A DNA stretch of 64,000 nt from the NCBI RefSeq assembly GCF_902833145.1, contig NZ_CADFEN010000009.1, positions 248,001 to 312,000 on the forward strand, in the 5' to 3' direction. The translations under genes were made by a program, and so were the position numbers. This DNA comes from Burkholderia sp. BCC0506. Lineage in GTDB: Bacteria > Pseudomonadota > Gammaproteobacteria > Burkholderiales > Burkholderiaceae. Under the pieces are notes generated by a model that ran no database searches, had not been told where the DNA came from, and worked only from the letters and a program-made list of their open reading frames with translations. Below, one piece after another: positions 17,085 to 27,058 of the stretch. Position 1 is the first letter of the stretch. Each line of letters starts with the position of its first letter.

Positions 17085-18886
17085 ACGCGAACAACCTGTT
17101 GCAGACGCTGCTGTTCCTCGTCGTGCTGCTCGCGGCGGCCGTGCCGGTCGCGCGCTACCTGAGCGCGGTGATGGACGGCAGCTCGCGCGTCGTGCGCGTG
17201 TTCGGGCCGCTCGAACGCGCGCTGTACCGCATCGCGGGCGTCGATGCGGGCACCGAAATGAACTGGAAGCAGTACACGGTCGCGACGATCGCGTTCAATG
17301 CGCTCGGCGTGCTGTTCCTTTACGCGCTGCTGCGCCTGCAGGGCTTCCTGCCCGGCAACCCGCAGCAGTTCGGCGCGATGACGCCCGACGGCGCGTTCAA
17401 CACGGCCGTCAGCTTCGTCGCCAACACGAACTGGCAGGACTACACGCCCGAGCAGACCGTCAGTTATCTGTCGCAGATGCTCGGCCTGACGGTGCAGAAC
17501 TTCCTGTCGGCCGCGACCGGCATCGTCGTCGTGATCGCGCTGATCCGCGGCTTCGCGCGCCACACCGCGCAGACGATCGGCAACTTCTGGGTCGACCTCA
17601 CGCGCGTGACGCTGTACGTGCTCGTGCCGATGTCGGTGGTGGTCGCCGCGCTGCTGATGAGCCAGGGCGTGCTGCAGAACATGAAGGCGTATCAGGACGT
17701 GCCGGTGCTGCAGGCGAGCACCTATGCGGCGCCGAAGCTCGATGCGCAGGGCAACCCGGTGAAGGACGACAAGGGCAATGCGGTCACGGTGCCGACCCCG
17801 CTCACGAAGCAGACGCTCGCGATGGGGCCGGTCGCGTCGCAGGAAGCGATCAAGATGCTCGGCACCAACGGCGGCGGCTTCTTCAACGCGAACTCCGCGC
17901 ATCCGTACGAGAATCCGACGCCGTTCGCGAACTTCATCGAGATCTTCGCGATCCTGATCATTCCGGCCGCGCTGTGCCTGGTGTTCGGCCGCATGATCGG
18001 CGATCGCCGGCAGGGCATCGCGGTGCTCGCGGCGATGACGGTTGCATTCGCGGTCGCGACCGGCGTCGAGGTGAGCGCCGAGCAGGCCGGCAACCCGACG
18101 CTCGCGGCGCTGCACGTCGACCAGGCGGCGGGCGCGCTGCAGCCGGGCGGCAACATGGAAGGCAAGGAAACGCGCTTCGGGATCGCACAGACCGGCATCT
18201 TCACGGTCGCGACGACGGCCGCGTCGTGCGGCGCGGTCGACGCGATGCACGATTCGCTGACGCCGCTCGGCGGCCTCGTGCCGATGCTGCTGATGCAGCT
18301 CGGCGAGGTGGTCTACGGCGGAGTCGGCTCCGGCCTCTACGGGATGCTCGTGTTCGCGCTGCTCGCGGTGTTCGTCGCGGGCCTGATGATCGGCCGCACG
18401 CCGGAATACGTCGGCAAGAAGATCGAGTCGTACGAGATGAAGATGGTGTCGATCGTCGTGCTGCTCACGCCGCTGCTCGTGCTGGTCGGCACGTCGATCG
18501 CGGTATTGGCGGACGCGGGCAAGGCCGGCATCGCGAACCCGGGCCCGCACGGCTTCTCGGAAATCCTCTATGCGTTCAGCTCGGCCGCGAACAACAACGG
18601 CAGCGCGTTCGCGGGCCTGACGGTCGGCACGCCGTTCTACAACTGGATGACCGCGATCGCGATGTGGTTCGGCCGCTTCGGCACGATCGTGCCGGTGCTG
18701 GCGATCGCAGGTTCCCTCGCCGCGAAAAAGCGCATCGCGGCGACGAGCGGCACGCTGCCGACCCACGGCCCGCTGTTCGTCGTGCTGCTGCTCGGCACCG
18801 TGCTGCTGGTGGGCGCGCTGACCTACGTGCCGGCGCTCGCGCTCGGCCCGGGCGTCGAGCACCTGATGATGTGGCTCGGCGCGTGA
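17081..18886 (+). CDS. kdpA: Potassium-transporting ATPase K+-binding subunit KdpA
   Basis: Channel-like subunit of 601 residues with about ten membrane helices and four selectivity-filter repeats. [41 protein letters not shown] and [13 protein letters not shown] are the conserved pore regions. It selects K+ and passes it to KdpB. The ATG at 17081 ([12 protein letters not shown]) overlaps the kdpF stop. Confidence 0.98.
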   Translation: MNANNLLQTLLFLVVLLAAAVPVARYLSAVMDGSSRVVRVFGPLERALYRIAGVDAGTEMNWKQYTVATIAFNALGVLFLYALLRLQGFLPGNPQQFGAMTPDGAFNTAVSFVANTNWQDYTPEQTVSYLSQMLGLTVQNFLSAATGIVVVIALIRGFARHTAQTIGNFWVDLTRVTLYVLVPMSVVVAALLMSQGVLQNMKAYQDVPVLQASTYAAPKLDAQGNPVKDDKGNAVTVPTPLTKQTLAMGPVASQEAIKMLGTNGGGFFNANSAHPYENPTPFANFIEIFAILIIPAALCLVFGRMIGDRRQGIAVLAAMTVAFAVATGVEVSAEQAGNPTLAALHVDQAAGALQPGGNMEGKETRFGIAQTGIFTVATTAASCGAVDAMHDSLTPLGGLVPMLLMQLGEVVYGGVGSGLYGMLVFALLAVFVAGLMIGRTPEYVGKKIESYEMKMVSIVVLLTPLLVLVGTSIAVLADAGKAGIANPGPHGFSEILYAFSSAANNNGSAFAGLTVGTPFYNWMTAIAMWFGRFGTIVPVLAIAGSLAAKKRIAATSGTLPTHGPLFVVLLLGTVLLVGALTYVPALALGPGVEHLMMWLGA

Positions 18887-18938
18887 TGCGCCCGCATGGC
18901 GACACATTGAAAAGACTGAAGAGCTTGAAGAGATCGCA

Positions 18939-21023
18939 ATGACTCAACATTCCGCAACACGGTCCATGTTCGATCCGGCGCTGCTGCGCCCGGCGATCGT
19001 GGATTCGTTCAAGAAACTCACGCCGCGCACGCAGTTCCGCAACCCGGTGATGTTCTGCGTGTACGTCGGCAGCATCCTGACCACGATCCTGTGGATCGCG
19101 GCGCTGTCCGGCCAGGCCGAGGCGCCGGCCGGCTTCATCCTCGCGATCGCGCTGTGGCTGTGGTTCACGGTGCTGTTCGCGAACTTCGCCGAGGCGCTCG
19201 CCGAAGGGCGCTCGAAGGCGCAGGCCGCGTCGCTGCGCAGCGCGAAGAAGGACGTGATGGCGAAGAAGCTCAACGAGCCGCACCCGAAGTCGCCGATCCG
19301 CATCACGACCGCGTCCGACCTGCGCAAAGGCGACGTCGTGCTGGTCGAGGCCGGCGACGTGATCCCGGCCGACGGCGAAGTCGTCGACGGCGTCGCGTCG
19401 GTCGACGAATCGGCGATCACCGGCGAATCCGCGCCGGTGATCCGCGAATCGGGCGGCGACTTCTCGTCGGTGACGGGCGGCACGCGCGTGCTGTCCGACT
19501 GGATCGTCGTGAAGGTCACCGCGAACCCCGGCGAGGCGTTCCTCGACCGGATGATCGCGATGGTCGAAGGCGCGAAGCGCAAGAAAACGCCGAACGAGGT
19601 CGCGCTGACGATCCTGCTCGTCGCGCTGACGATCGTGATGCTGCTCGCGACCGCGACGCTGCTGCCGTTCTCGATGTTCTCGGTCGACGCGATGAAGGCC
19701 GGCCACGTGGTGACGATCACCGCGCTCGTCGCGCTGCTCGTGTGCCTGATCCCGACGACGATCGGCGGGTTGCTGTCCGCGATCGGCGTGGCCGGGATGA
19801 GCCGGATGATGCAGGCGAACGTGATCGCGACGTCGGGCCGCGCGGTGGAAGCGGCCGGCGACGTCGACGTGCTGCTGCTCGACAAGACCGGCACGATCAC
19901 GCTCGGCAACCGCCAGGCGTCGATGTTCGTGCCCGCGCCGGGCGTGACCGAGGAAGCGCTGGCCGATGCCGCGCAACTGTCGTCGCTCGCCGACGAAACG
20001 CCGGAAGGCCGCAGCATCGTCGTGCTCGCGAAGGAGCGCTTCAACATCCGCCAGCGCGACATGGCGCAACTGCACGCGACGTTCCTGGGCTTTTCCGCGC
20101 AGACGCGGATGAGCGGCGTCGATCTCCCGGGCCGCGAGATCCGCAAGGGCGCGGCCGACGCGATCCGCCGCTACGTCGAAACCCACGGCAGCCGCTTCCC
20201 GGAAGACGTGCGCCGCGCGGTGGACGACGTCGCGCGCCGCGGCAGCACGCCGCTCGTCGTGGCCGACCTGCAGGACGGGGCGGCGCGCGTGCTGGGCGTG
20301 ATCGAGCTGAAGGACATCGTGAAGGGCGGCATCAAGGAGCGCTTCGCGGAACTGCGCAAGATGGGCATCAAGACCGTGATGGTGACGGGCGACAACCGGC
20401 TGACGGCCGCGGCGATCGCGGCGGAAGCAGGCGTCGACGATTTCCTCGCGGAAGCGACGCCGGAAGCCAAGCTCGCGACGATTCGCGAGCATCAGGCGGC
20501 CGGGCGCCTCGTCGCGATGACGGGCGACGGCACCAACGACGCGCCGGCGCTCGCGCAGGCCGACGTCGCCGTGGCGATGAACACCGGCACGCAGGCGGCG
20601 AAGGAAGCCGGCAACATGGTCGACCTCGACTCGAATCCGACGAAGCTGATCGAGATCGTCGAGATCGGCAAGCAGATGCTGATGACGCGCGGGTCGCTGA
20701 CCACGTTCTCGATCGCGAACGACATCGCGAAGTACTTCGCGATCATCCCGGCCGCGTTCGTGACGACCTACCCGCAACTGCGCGTGCTCGACATCATGCA
20801 TCTGACGTCGCCGGCGTCCGCGATCCTGTCCGCGGTGATCTTCAACGCGCTGATCATCGTCGCGCTGATCCCGCTTGCGCTGAAGGGCGTGACCTACCGG
20901 CCGCTCGGGGCCGCGTCGCTGCTGCGCCGCAACCTGCTGGTGTACGGCCTCGGCGGCGTGCTGCTGCCGTTCCCGTTCATCAAGCTGATCGACATGACGC
21001 TCGCCGCGCTCGGCTGGGCCTGA
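18939..21023 (+). CDS. kdpB: Potassium-transporting ATPase ATP-binding subunit KdpB
   Basis: P-type ATPase of 694 residues. The phosphorylation motif DKTGTITLG has its Asp at residue 315, with TGES in the actuator domain and [16 protein letters not shown] in the hinge. It hydrolyses ATP to energise K+ uptake through KdpA. It starts 52 bp after the kdpA stop. The helix pattern is that of the short KdpB class. Confidence 0.98.
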   Translation: MTQHSATRSMFDPALLRPAIVDSFKKLTPRTQFRNPVMFCVYVGSILTTILWIAALSGQAEAPAGFILAIALWLWFTVLFANFAEALAEGRSKAQAASLRSAKKDVMAKKLNEPHPKSPIRITTASDLRKGDVVLVEAGDVIPADGEVVDGVASVDESAITGESAPVIRESGGDFSSVTGGTRVLSDWIVVKVTANPGEAFLDRMIAMVEGAKRKKTPNEVALTILLVALTIVMLLATATLLPFSMFSVDAMKAGHVVTITALVALLVCLIPTTIGGLLSAIGVAGMSRMMQANVIATSGRAVEAAGDVDVLLLDKTGTITLGNRQASMFVPAPGVTEEALADAAQLSSLADETPEGRSIVVLAKERFNIRQRDMAQLHATFLGFSAQTRMSGVDLPGREIRKGAADAIRRYVETHGSRFPEDVRRAVDDVARRGSTPLVVADLQDGAARVLGVIELKDIVKGGIKERFAELRKMGIKTVMVTGDNRLTAAAIAAEAGVDDFLAEATPEAKLATIREHQAAGRLVAMTGDGTNDAPALAQADVAVAMNTGTQAAKEAGNMVDLDSNPTKLIEIVEIGKQMLMTRGSLTTFSIANDIAKYFAIIPAAFVTTYPQLRVLDIMHLTSPASAILSAVIFNALIIVALIPLALKGVTYRPLGAASLLRRNLLVYGLGGVLLPFPFIKLIDMTLAALGWA

Positions 21024-21048
21024 GCCGGCCGCACTCGAAGGAACCATC

Positions 21049-21630
21049 ATGAAATCGTTGATTCGCCCGCTCGTCGTGATCTTTGTCGTCCTGACCGCCG
21101 TGACGGGCCTTGCTTACCCGGCCGTGATGACCGTGTTCGGCCAGGCCGTGTTTCCGTCGCAGGCCAACGGCAGCCTGATCGAGCAGAACGGCAAGGTCGT
21201 CGGCTCCGCGCTGATCGGCCAGCCGTTCGACGCGCCGAAGTATTTCTGGGGCCGGCTGTCGGCCACCGCGCCGATGCCGTACAACGCGGCCGGCTCCGGC
21301 GGCTCGAACCTCGGCCCGCTGAACCCGTCGCTCGCCGACCAGGTGAAGGCGCGCATCGCCGCGCTGCGCGATGCGGGCACCGACCTGTCGAAGCCGGTGC
21401 CGGTCGATCTCGTGACGGCGTCCGCCAGCGGCCTCGATCCGGAGATCACGCCGGCCGCCGCCGCGTACCAGGTCGAGCGCGTCGCGAAGGCGCGTAACCT
21501 GGCGCCGGATGCGGTCGCGCAGCTCGTCGCCGCGAATACGACGGGCCGCCAGTTCGGCGTGCTCGGCGAGCCGCGCGTGAACGTGCTGAAGCTGAACCTC
21601 GCGCTCGACGCCGCGCAGGCCGCGCACTGA
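21049..21630 (+). CDS. kdpC: Potassium-transporting ATPase subunit KdpC
   Basis: Subunit of 193 residues with one N-terminal membrane helix ([20 protein letters not shown]) and a periplasmic domain with [26 protein letters not shown] and the C-terminal [26 protein letters not shown]. KdpC stabilises the complex and affects ATP affinity. It lies 25 bp after kdpB with AAGGAACC before the ATG. Confidence 0.98.
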   Translation: MKSLIRPLVVIFVVLTAVTGLAYPAVMTVFGQAVFPSQANGSLIEQNGKVVGSALIGQPFDAPKYFWGRLSATAPMPYNAAGSGGSNLGPLNPSLADQVKARIAALRDAGTDLSKPVPVDLVTASASGLDPEITPAAAAYQVERVAKARNLAPDAVAQLVAANTTGRQFGVLGEPRVNVLKLNLALDAAQAAH

Positions 21631-21780
21631 GCGCGCGCGCCAACCGGCATATCCGGCGCGGGCTGAGCCGCGCCGGATGCGCTTTTCCCGACGGCGCTCG
21701 CGCCGTCTTTGCCTTTTGCGGCGATTTGGAACCACAATGCTCGTACTCGCGCGCATCCGGGCGCTCCGCTTTCCTCACGC

Positions 21781-24624
21781 ATGAACCGTCCCGATCCTGA
21801 CCAACTCCTCGACAAGCTGCAGCGCGATGAAGAAAAGCAGCGGCGCGGCCAGCTGAAGATTTTCTTCGGCGCGTCCGCCGGCGTCGGCAAGACCTATGCG
21901 ATGCTGCAGGCCGCGCGCCAGCGCCGGCAGGAAGGCGTCGACGTCGTCGTCGGCATCGTCGAGACCCACGGCCGCGGCGAGACCGCCGCGCTGCTCGACG
22001 GCCTCGACGTGCTGCCGCCCGCCCGCATCGACTATCGCGGCCGCACGCTCGCCGAATTCGATCTGGACGGCGCGCTCGCGCGGGCGCCGCAACTGATCCT
22101 CGTCGACGAGCTCGCGCATTCGAACGTGCAGGGCGCACGGCACCTGAAGCGCTGGCAGGACGTCTACGAGCTGCTCGACGCGGGCATCGACGTGTATACG
22201 ACCGTCAACGTCCAGCACCTCGAAAGCCTGAACGACGTGGTCGGCGCGATCACCGGCATCCGCGTGTGGGAAACCGTGCCCGACCGCGTGTTCGACGCGG
22301 CCGACGAAGTCACGCTGGTCGACCTGCCGGCCGAGGAACTGCTCGAGCGGATGCGCGACGGCAAGGTCTATCTCGCGCAGCAGGCCGAGCGCGCGGTGCG
22401 CAACTTCTTCCGCAAGGGCAACCTGATCGCGCTGCGCGAGCTGGCGCTGCGGCGCACGGCCGATCGCGTCGACGCGCAGATGCGCGAGTACCGCGCCGAC
22501 CGTTCGATCCAGCGTATCTGGCAGGCGCGCGAGCGGCTGCTCGTGTGCGTCGGCCCCGGCCCCGAGGCGCCGACGCTCGTGCGTGCGGCGGCGCGCCTCG
22601 CCGCGAGCCTGAAGGCCGACTGGATCGCCGTGTACGTCGAGACGCCGCGCCTGCAGCGGCTGCCCGACGCGCGCCGGCAGCGCACGCTCGACGCGCTGAA
22701 GCTCGCGGCCGAGCTCGGCGCGGAGACGGCCACGCTCGCCGGCGCCGACGCGGTCGCCGCGCTGATCGGCTATGCGAAGGTGCGCAACGTGTCGAAGCTC
22801 GTCGCGGGCGGCTCGTCGAAGGTCGGGCTCGCGCGCCGCTTCGCGCGGCCGTTCGGCGATCAGCTGGCGGAACGCGCGGGCGACGTCGACCTGATGCTGA
22901 TTCGCGCGTCCGCGAGCGACGAGGCGCGCGCAGCGCCGCTCGACGCGCGGGCGCGCGACTGGCGCGATGCGTTCGCGCAGTTCGGCACGCACCGCTCGCC
23001 GCCGCGCCACTACGTGTATGCGGCCGCGATCTGCGCGGCGATCACGGTCGTCGCGAGCGTCGTGTCCGGGCGGCTCGATCTCACGAACCTCGTGATGCTG
23101 TACCTGCTCGGCGTGGTGTTCTCGGCGGTGCGCCTCGGGCGCGGCCCGGGCGTGCTGCAGTCGTTCCTGTCGGTGGCCGCGTTCGATTTCTTCTTCGTGC
23201 CGCCGCGCATGTCGTTCTCGGTCAGCGATACGCAATACCTGCTGACTTTCTTCGGGATGCTGCTGACGTCGCTCGTGATCAGCCACCTGACGTCGACGCT
23301 GACGCGCCAGGCGAGCATCGCGCAGCGCCGCGAGCGCCGCACCGGCGCGATCTACGCGATGGCGCGCGAGCTCGGCGCGGCGCTGACGACCGAGCAGATC
23401 GTCGAGATCGGCAGCCGCCACGTGGGCGAGGTGTTTCGCGCGCGCGTCGCGTTCCTGCTGCCCGACAGCGCGGACCAGGTGCGGCAGAAGATCGAGGAAC
23501 CCGACGCGGCCGTCACGCTGACGGGCGCGGAGCTCGACAGCGACGTCGGCCAGTGGGTGTACGACCAGCAGAAGCCGGCCGGGCGCGGCACCGATACGCT
23601 GCCGGCGACGGCCGCGCTGTACCTGCCGCTGAAGGCGCCGATGCGCACGCGCGGCGTGCTGGCGGTCGCGTCGCGCGAGCCGCGCGAACTCGAGGTGCCC
23701 GAGCAGCAGCGGATGCTCGACGCATTCGCCGCGCAGATCGCGCTCGCGCTCGAACGCGTGCACTACGTCGAGATCGCGCGCGACGCACTCGTCAACATGG
23801 AATCCGAGCGGCTGCGCAACTCGCTGCTGTCGGCGATCTCGCACGACCTGCGCACGCCGCTCACGACGATCGTCGGCTTCTCGTCGATGCTCGCGAACGG
23901 GCGCGCGGCCGCGCAGGCCGGCGACGCCGCGGCGGCCGGGCGGCTCGCGCAGCGCGAGGGCGAACTCGTCGACGCGATTCACGACGAGGCGCTGCGGATG
24001 ACGGGCATCGTCACGAACCTGCTCGACATGGCGCGGCTGCAGGCCGGCAGCCTGCAGCTCAAGCGTCAGTGGTCGCTGCTCGAGGAAACCGTCGGCGCCG
24101 CGCTCGCCGCCTGCCGGCGCGTGCTCGCGCGCCATTCCGCGCGCGTCGCGCTGCCGGCCGACCTGCCGCTGCTGCAGATGGACGCGGTGCTGATGGAGCG
24201 TCTGTTCACGAACCTGTTCGAGAACGCGGCGAAGTACACGCCGCCCGACACGTCGATCGACATCGGCGCGGAGCGCGTGACCGAGGACGGGCTGCCATTC
24301 GTGCGCGTGCACGTCGACGATCACGGCCCGGGCCTGCCGGCCGGCATGGAAGCGCGGATCTTCGACAAGTTCACGCGCGGCGAGAAGGAGTCGGCGACGC
24401 CGGGCATCGGGCTCGGCCTCGCGATCTGCCGCGCGATCGTCGAGGCGCACGGCGGTAAAATCGGCGCGCTCAACCGCACCGCGCCCGACGGCCACGTGAC
24501 GGGCGCGCGCTTCTGGTTCACGCTGCCGGTCGACACGCCGCCGGCGGCGCCCGCCGTGCCCGACGACGAACCCGATCTGCCGGGCGCATCGCCCCCATCC
24601 GAGTCATTGCCAGACCATGAGTGA
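21781..24624 (+). CDS. kdpD: Sensor histidine kinase KdpD
   Basis: Kinase of 947 residues. The N-terminal KdpD domain has a Walker A motif (GASAGVGKT, Lys37) and a Walker B-like ILVDELAHSN. A USP-like domain (LVCVGPGPEAPTLV) follows, then about four membrane helices in a DUF4118 region (residues roughly 415-510), a GAF-like segment, HisKA with SHDLRTPLTT (His688) and the HATPase domain (NLFENAAKY, GLGLAICRA). It senses K+ limitation or ionic stress and phosphorylates KdpE. It starts 150 bp after kdpC at ATG 21781 and overlaps kdpE by eight bases. Confidence 0.97.
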   Translation: MNRPDPDQLLDKLQRDEEKQRRGQLKIFFGASAGVGKTYAMLQAARQRRQEGVDVVVGIVETHGRGETAALLDGLDVLPPARIDYRGRTLAEFDLDGALARAPQLILVDELAHSNVQGARHLKRWQDVYELLDAGIDVYTTVNVQHLESLNDVVGAITGIRVWETVPDRVFDAADEVTLVDLPAEELLERMRDGKVYLAQQAERAVRNFFRKGNLIALRELALRRTADRVDAQMREYRADRSIQRIWQARERLLVCVGPGPEAPTLVRAAARLAASLKADWIAVYVETPRLQRLPDARRQRTLDALKLAAELGAETATLAGADAVAALIGYAKVRNVSKLVAGGSSKVGLARRFARPFGDQLAERAGDVDLMLIRASASDEARAAPLDARARDWRDAFAQFGTHRSPPRHYVYAAAICAAITVVASVVSGRLDLTNLVMLYLLGVVFSAVRLGRGPGVLQSFLSVAAFDFFFVPPRMSFSVSDTQYLLTFFGMLLTSLVISHLTSTLTRQASIAQRRERRTGAIYAMARELGAALTTEQIVEIGSRHVGEVFRARVAFLLPDSADQVRQKIEEPDAAVTLTGAELDSDVGQWVYDQQKPAGRGTDTLPATAALYLPLKAPMRTRGVLAVASREPRELEVPEQQRMLDAFAAQIALALERVHYVEIARDALVNMESERLRNSLLSAISHDLRTPLTTIVGFSSMLANGRAAAQAGDAAAAGRLAQREGELVDAIHDEALRMTGIVTNLLDMARLQAGSLQLKRQWSLLEETVGAALAACRRVLARHSARVALPADLPLLQMDAVLMERLFTNLFENAAKYTPPDTSIDIGAERVTEDGLPFVRVHVDDHGPGLPAGMEARIFDKFTRGEKESATPGIGLGLAICRAIVEAHGGKIGALNRTAPDGHVTGARFWFTLPVDTPPAAPAVPDDEPDLPGASPPSESLPDHE

Positions 24625-25315
24625 ACCCAGCCTGACCGTCGTCCTGATCGAGGACGAAAAGCAGATCCGCCGCTTCGTGCGCGCCGCGCTCGAAGAGGAG
24701 GACATCGCGGTGTTCGAGGCCGAGACGGGCAAGCAGGGGCTGATCGACGCGGCGACGCGCAAGCCCGACCTCGTGATCGTCGACCTCGGGCTGCCCGATA
24801 CCGACGGCCTCGACGTGATCCGCGAGCTGCGCGGCTGGTCCGAGGTGCCGGTGATCGTGCTGTCCGCCCGCACGCAGGAGGAGGAAAAGGTCGCAGCGCT
24901 CGACGCGGGCGCCGACGACTACCTGACCAAGCCGTTCGGCGTGTCCGAGCTGCGTGCGCGGATTCGCGCGCAACTGCGCCGGCGCAACCAGGGCGGCGCG
25001 AACGCGTCGCCGAAGGTGACCTTCGGCACCGTGACCGTCGATCTCGCGCTGCGCCAGGTGTGGCGCGACGACGCGATCGTACACCTGACGCCGCTCGAAT
25101 ACCGGCTGCTCGCGACGCTCGTGCGTCACGCGGGGCGCGTGCTCACGCACCGCCAGCTGCTGCGCGACGTGTGGGGGCCGTCGCACGTCGAGAGCCATCA
25201 CTATCTGCGCATCTATATGGCGCACCTGCGCCAGAAGCTCGAGGCCGATCCCGCGCAGCCCGAGCACATCGTCACCGAGACGGGCGTCGGCTACCGGCTC
25301 GTCGGCGCCGTGTGA
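24617..25315 (+). CDS. kdpE: Response regulator KdpE
   Basis: OmpR/PhoB-class regulator of 232 residues. The receiver domain has acidic Glu12/Asp13, the phosphoacceptor Asp56 (VIVDLGLPDTDG), Ser/Thr in IVLSAR and Lys in YLTKPFG. The C-terminal winged helix has LTPLEYRLLATLVRHAGRVLTHRQLL and ends with HIVTETGVGYRLV. It activates kdpFABC. The ATG lies inside the end of kdpD, an eight-base overlap that couples their translation. Confidence 0.98.
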   Translation: MSEPSLTVVLIEDEKQIRRFVRAALEEEDIAVFEAETGKQGLIDAATRKPDLVIVDLGLPDTDGLDVIRELRGWSEVPVIVLSARTQEEEKVAALDAGADDYLTKPFGVSELRARIRAQLRRRNQGGANASPKVTFGTVTVDLALRQVWRDDAIVHLTPLEYRLLATLVRHAGRVLTHRQLLRDVWGPSHVESHHYLRIYMAHLRQKLEADPAQPEHIVTETGVGYRLVGAV

Positions 25316-25467
25316 CGGGCGGTGCGCGGCGGCGCCCGCGGTCGCGGCGCCGCGCACCGGCAGGGCTGCGCCGGCGCGACGGTCGCGCGAGCGCCACCGG
25401 CCCTTGCACGTCCGTCGCGCATTCCCGCTATCCTGACCGTTGCGCGAACGAAAACGAGGAGCGTGCA

Positions 25468-25749
25468 ATGTCCGTCCGTCTGGTCGTCATCGGTGCGCTG
25501 GCGCTGCTTGCGCCCGGCGCGTTCGCCCAGCCGCTGCCGCCGGGACAGCAGCCGTCCGCGCAGGCGGCGCTGGCCAATCCCGCGTCGGTCAACTGCGAAA
25601 AGCTCGGCGGTCGCCATGTGGTCCGCAGCCTGCCGCGCGGGCAGGTCGGCATGTGCGTGTTCAAGGATGGCCGCGTGTGCGAGGAGTGGGCGCTGTACCG
25701 CGACGATCGTTGCGTCGGCGGTGTCGTGCCGAAGCGCGTGGTGAACTGA
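25468..25749 (+). CDS. DUF333 domain secreted protein
   Basis: Protein of 93 residues with a signal peptide ([17 protein letters not shown]). The mature part contains [16 protein letters not shown]...[22 protein letters not shown], the DUF333 module with four Cys that may form two disulfides. The family is often annotated as putative hemolysin, but that function is not established. The ATG at 25468 has GAGGAG in front. It is a single gene between kdpE and the guanidinium exporter. Confidence 0.82.
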   Translation: MSVRLVVIGALALLAPGAFAQPLPPGQQPSAQAALANPASVNCEKLGGRHVVRSLPRGQVGMCVFKDGRVCEEWALYRDDRCVGGVVPKRVVN

Positions 25750-25821
25750 CCGCGTCCGGCCGGTCGCGCCCCGGATCGGCCCCCGGCGTACCCGGCCGCG
25801 GCAGGCATGTAAGCCTCTTGT

Positions 25822-25827
25822 TATACT
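25822..25827 (+). promoter_or_regulatory. Extended -10 element of the guanidinium exporter gene
   Basis: TGT-TATACT (TG at 25819-25820, hexamer at 25822-25827) is a good extended -10. The predicted start near 25834 falls at the first base of the riboswitch stem. I see no good -35. Confidence 0.5.
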
Positions 25828-25834
25828 CGGCGCC

Positions 25835-25879
25835 GCCCGGGGACGGCCCCGGGCCATTCGCCTCAACGGGGACGGCCCC
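25835..25879 (+). promoter_or_regulatory. Guanidine-II (mini-ykkC) riboswitch
   Basis: Two hairpins each close on an identical ACGG loop. P1 has an 8-bp stem (GCCCGGGG 25835-25842, loop ACGG 25843-25846, CCCCGGGC 25847-25854). P2 has GGGG 25868-25871, ACGG 25872-25875, CCCC 25876-25879. Twin stem-loops with ACGR loops ahead of an SMR exporter gene are the definition of this class. P2 ends 22 bases before the ATG, close to the CGGAG ribosome binding site, so translational control by guanidinium is expected. Confidence 0.93.
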
Positions 25880-25901
25880 ATCCGATACGGAGTACGTCGA
25901 G

Positions 25902-26222
25902 ATGGCGTGGGTATGGTTGTTGATCGCCGGTTTGCTGGAAGTGGCCTGGGCGGCCGGCTTGAAATCGTCGGACGGCTTCACGAAGCTCGGTCCGTCGGTG
26001 TTGACGATCGTGACGGCGCTGGCCAGCTTCGGGCTGCTCGCGGTCGCGATGCGCCAGTTGCCGCTCGGCACCGCATACGCGGTGTGGACGGGCATCGGCG
26101 CGGTCGGTGCGTTCGTGTTCGGCATCGTGATGATGGGCGAGGCGCTGACCGTCGCGCGCGTCGCGAGCGCGGCGCTGATCGTCGCGGGGCTGGTCGGCCT
26201 GAAGCTGTCGTCGGCCACCTGA
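25902..26222 (+). CDS. gdx: SMR-family guanidinium exporter (SugE/Gdx type)
   Basis: Four-helix small multidrug resistance protein of 106 residues. It begins [21 protein letters not shown], with the essential Glu13 in helix 1 (LLEVAW) followed by WAAGLK, and has [21 protein letters not shown] in helix 3. The Gdx branch exports guanidinium in exchange for protons. The riboswitch directly upstream supports this branch over QacE-type drug export. It acts as a homodimer of dual topology in the inner membrane. Confidence 0.94.
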   Translation: MAWVWLLIAGLLEVAWAAGLKSSDGFTKLGPSVLTIVTALASFGLLAVAMRQLPLGTAYAVWTGIGAVGAFVFGIVMMGEALTVARVASAALIVAGLVGLKLSSAT

Positions 26223-26300
26223 CGACGGCAGCGCGGGCACCCATGCGCCCGCGCGCCGCCCCGCACGGCGGAATTGCGCCGGTCCCCCGCCCAGCCTGTC

Positions 26301-26332
26301 TATAATGGAACGGTATTCGGGCCTGAATACCG
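26301..26332 (+). promoter_or_regulatory. Consensus -10 with adjacent operator-like palindrome
   Basis: TATAAT (26301-26306) is followed five bases later by a perfect 8-6-8 inverted repeat, CGGTATTC (26311-26318) and GAATACCG (26325-26332). The repeat would cover the transcription start of the DUF4126 operon, as a repressor site would. No regulator gene lies next to it. Confidence 0.5.
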
Positions 26333-26440
26333 TCGTGCTTCTCGCGGCACGCGGTGCCGGTCGCCACGCGCCGCGCGGCCGGTCTGTCTGACCCGATCCG
26401 GTCAATCGGCAAAACGCACGGAAAGTGCAAGGAGAGGGCC

Positions 26441-27058
26441 ATGATCGAAGCCATTTCGCTCGGCGCGGGGCTCGCGTGGGCGAGCGGCCTGCGCCTGTAC
26501 CTGACGGTGCTGATCGCCGGCGTGCTGGCACGGTTCGGCTGGCTCCATCTGCCCGACACGCTGGCGGTGCTGATGTCGCCGTGGGTCATCGGCGCCGCGG
26601 CCGTGCTCACCGTGACCGAATTCCTTGCAGACAAGATCCCCGCGTTCGACTCGCTGTGGGATGCCGTGCACACCTTCATCCGCATTCCGGCCGGCGCCGT
26701 GCTCGCGGCCGGCGCGCTCGGCCATGCCGATCCGACCATGCTGGCGGTCGCGGGGCTCGCCGGCGGCTCGCTCGCCGGCGCCGCGCACGTGGCGAAGGCC
26801 GGCACGCGCGCGCTGATCAACCTGTCTCCCGAACCGATTTCGAACTGGGTCGCGTCGTCGACCGAGGACGGTCTCGTGGTGGGCGGGCTCGCGCTCGCGT
26901 TCTTCGTTCCGCTCGCGTTCCTCGTGTTGCTCGCCGCGTTCATCGCGGCGTCGGCGTGGGCGCTGCCGCGCCTGTGGCGCGGCGTGTCGGGCGGTTTTCG
27001 CGGGATGGCGAACCACATGGTGTCGCGGCTCAATTCGATCGGAGGAAAACGCGATTGA
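26441..27058 (+). CDS. DUF4126 family membrane protein
   Basis: Protein of 205 residues with about five hydrophobic segments and the DUF4126 pattern: SLGAGLAWASGLRLYLTVLIAG at the N-terminus, FLADKIPAFDSLWDAVHTFIRIPAGA, and SPEPISNWVASSTEDGLV. Function is unknown. The ATG at 26441 has AAGGAGAGG upstream. Its stop overlaps the TTG start of the FtsX-like permease by four bases (TTGA), so the two are coupled. Confidence 0.85.
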   Translation: MIEAISLGAGLAWASGLRLYLTVLIAGVLARFGWLHLPDTLAVLMSPWVIGAAAVLTVTEFLADKIPAFDSLWDAVHTFIRIPAGAVLAAGALGHADPTMLAVAGLAGGSLAGAAHVAKAGTRALINLSPEPISNWVASSTEDGLVVGGLALAFFVPLAFLVLLAAFIAASAWALPRLWRGVSGGFRGMANHMVSRLNSIGGKRD

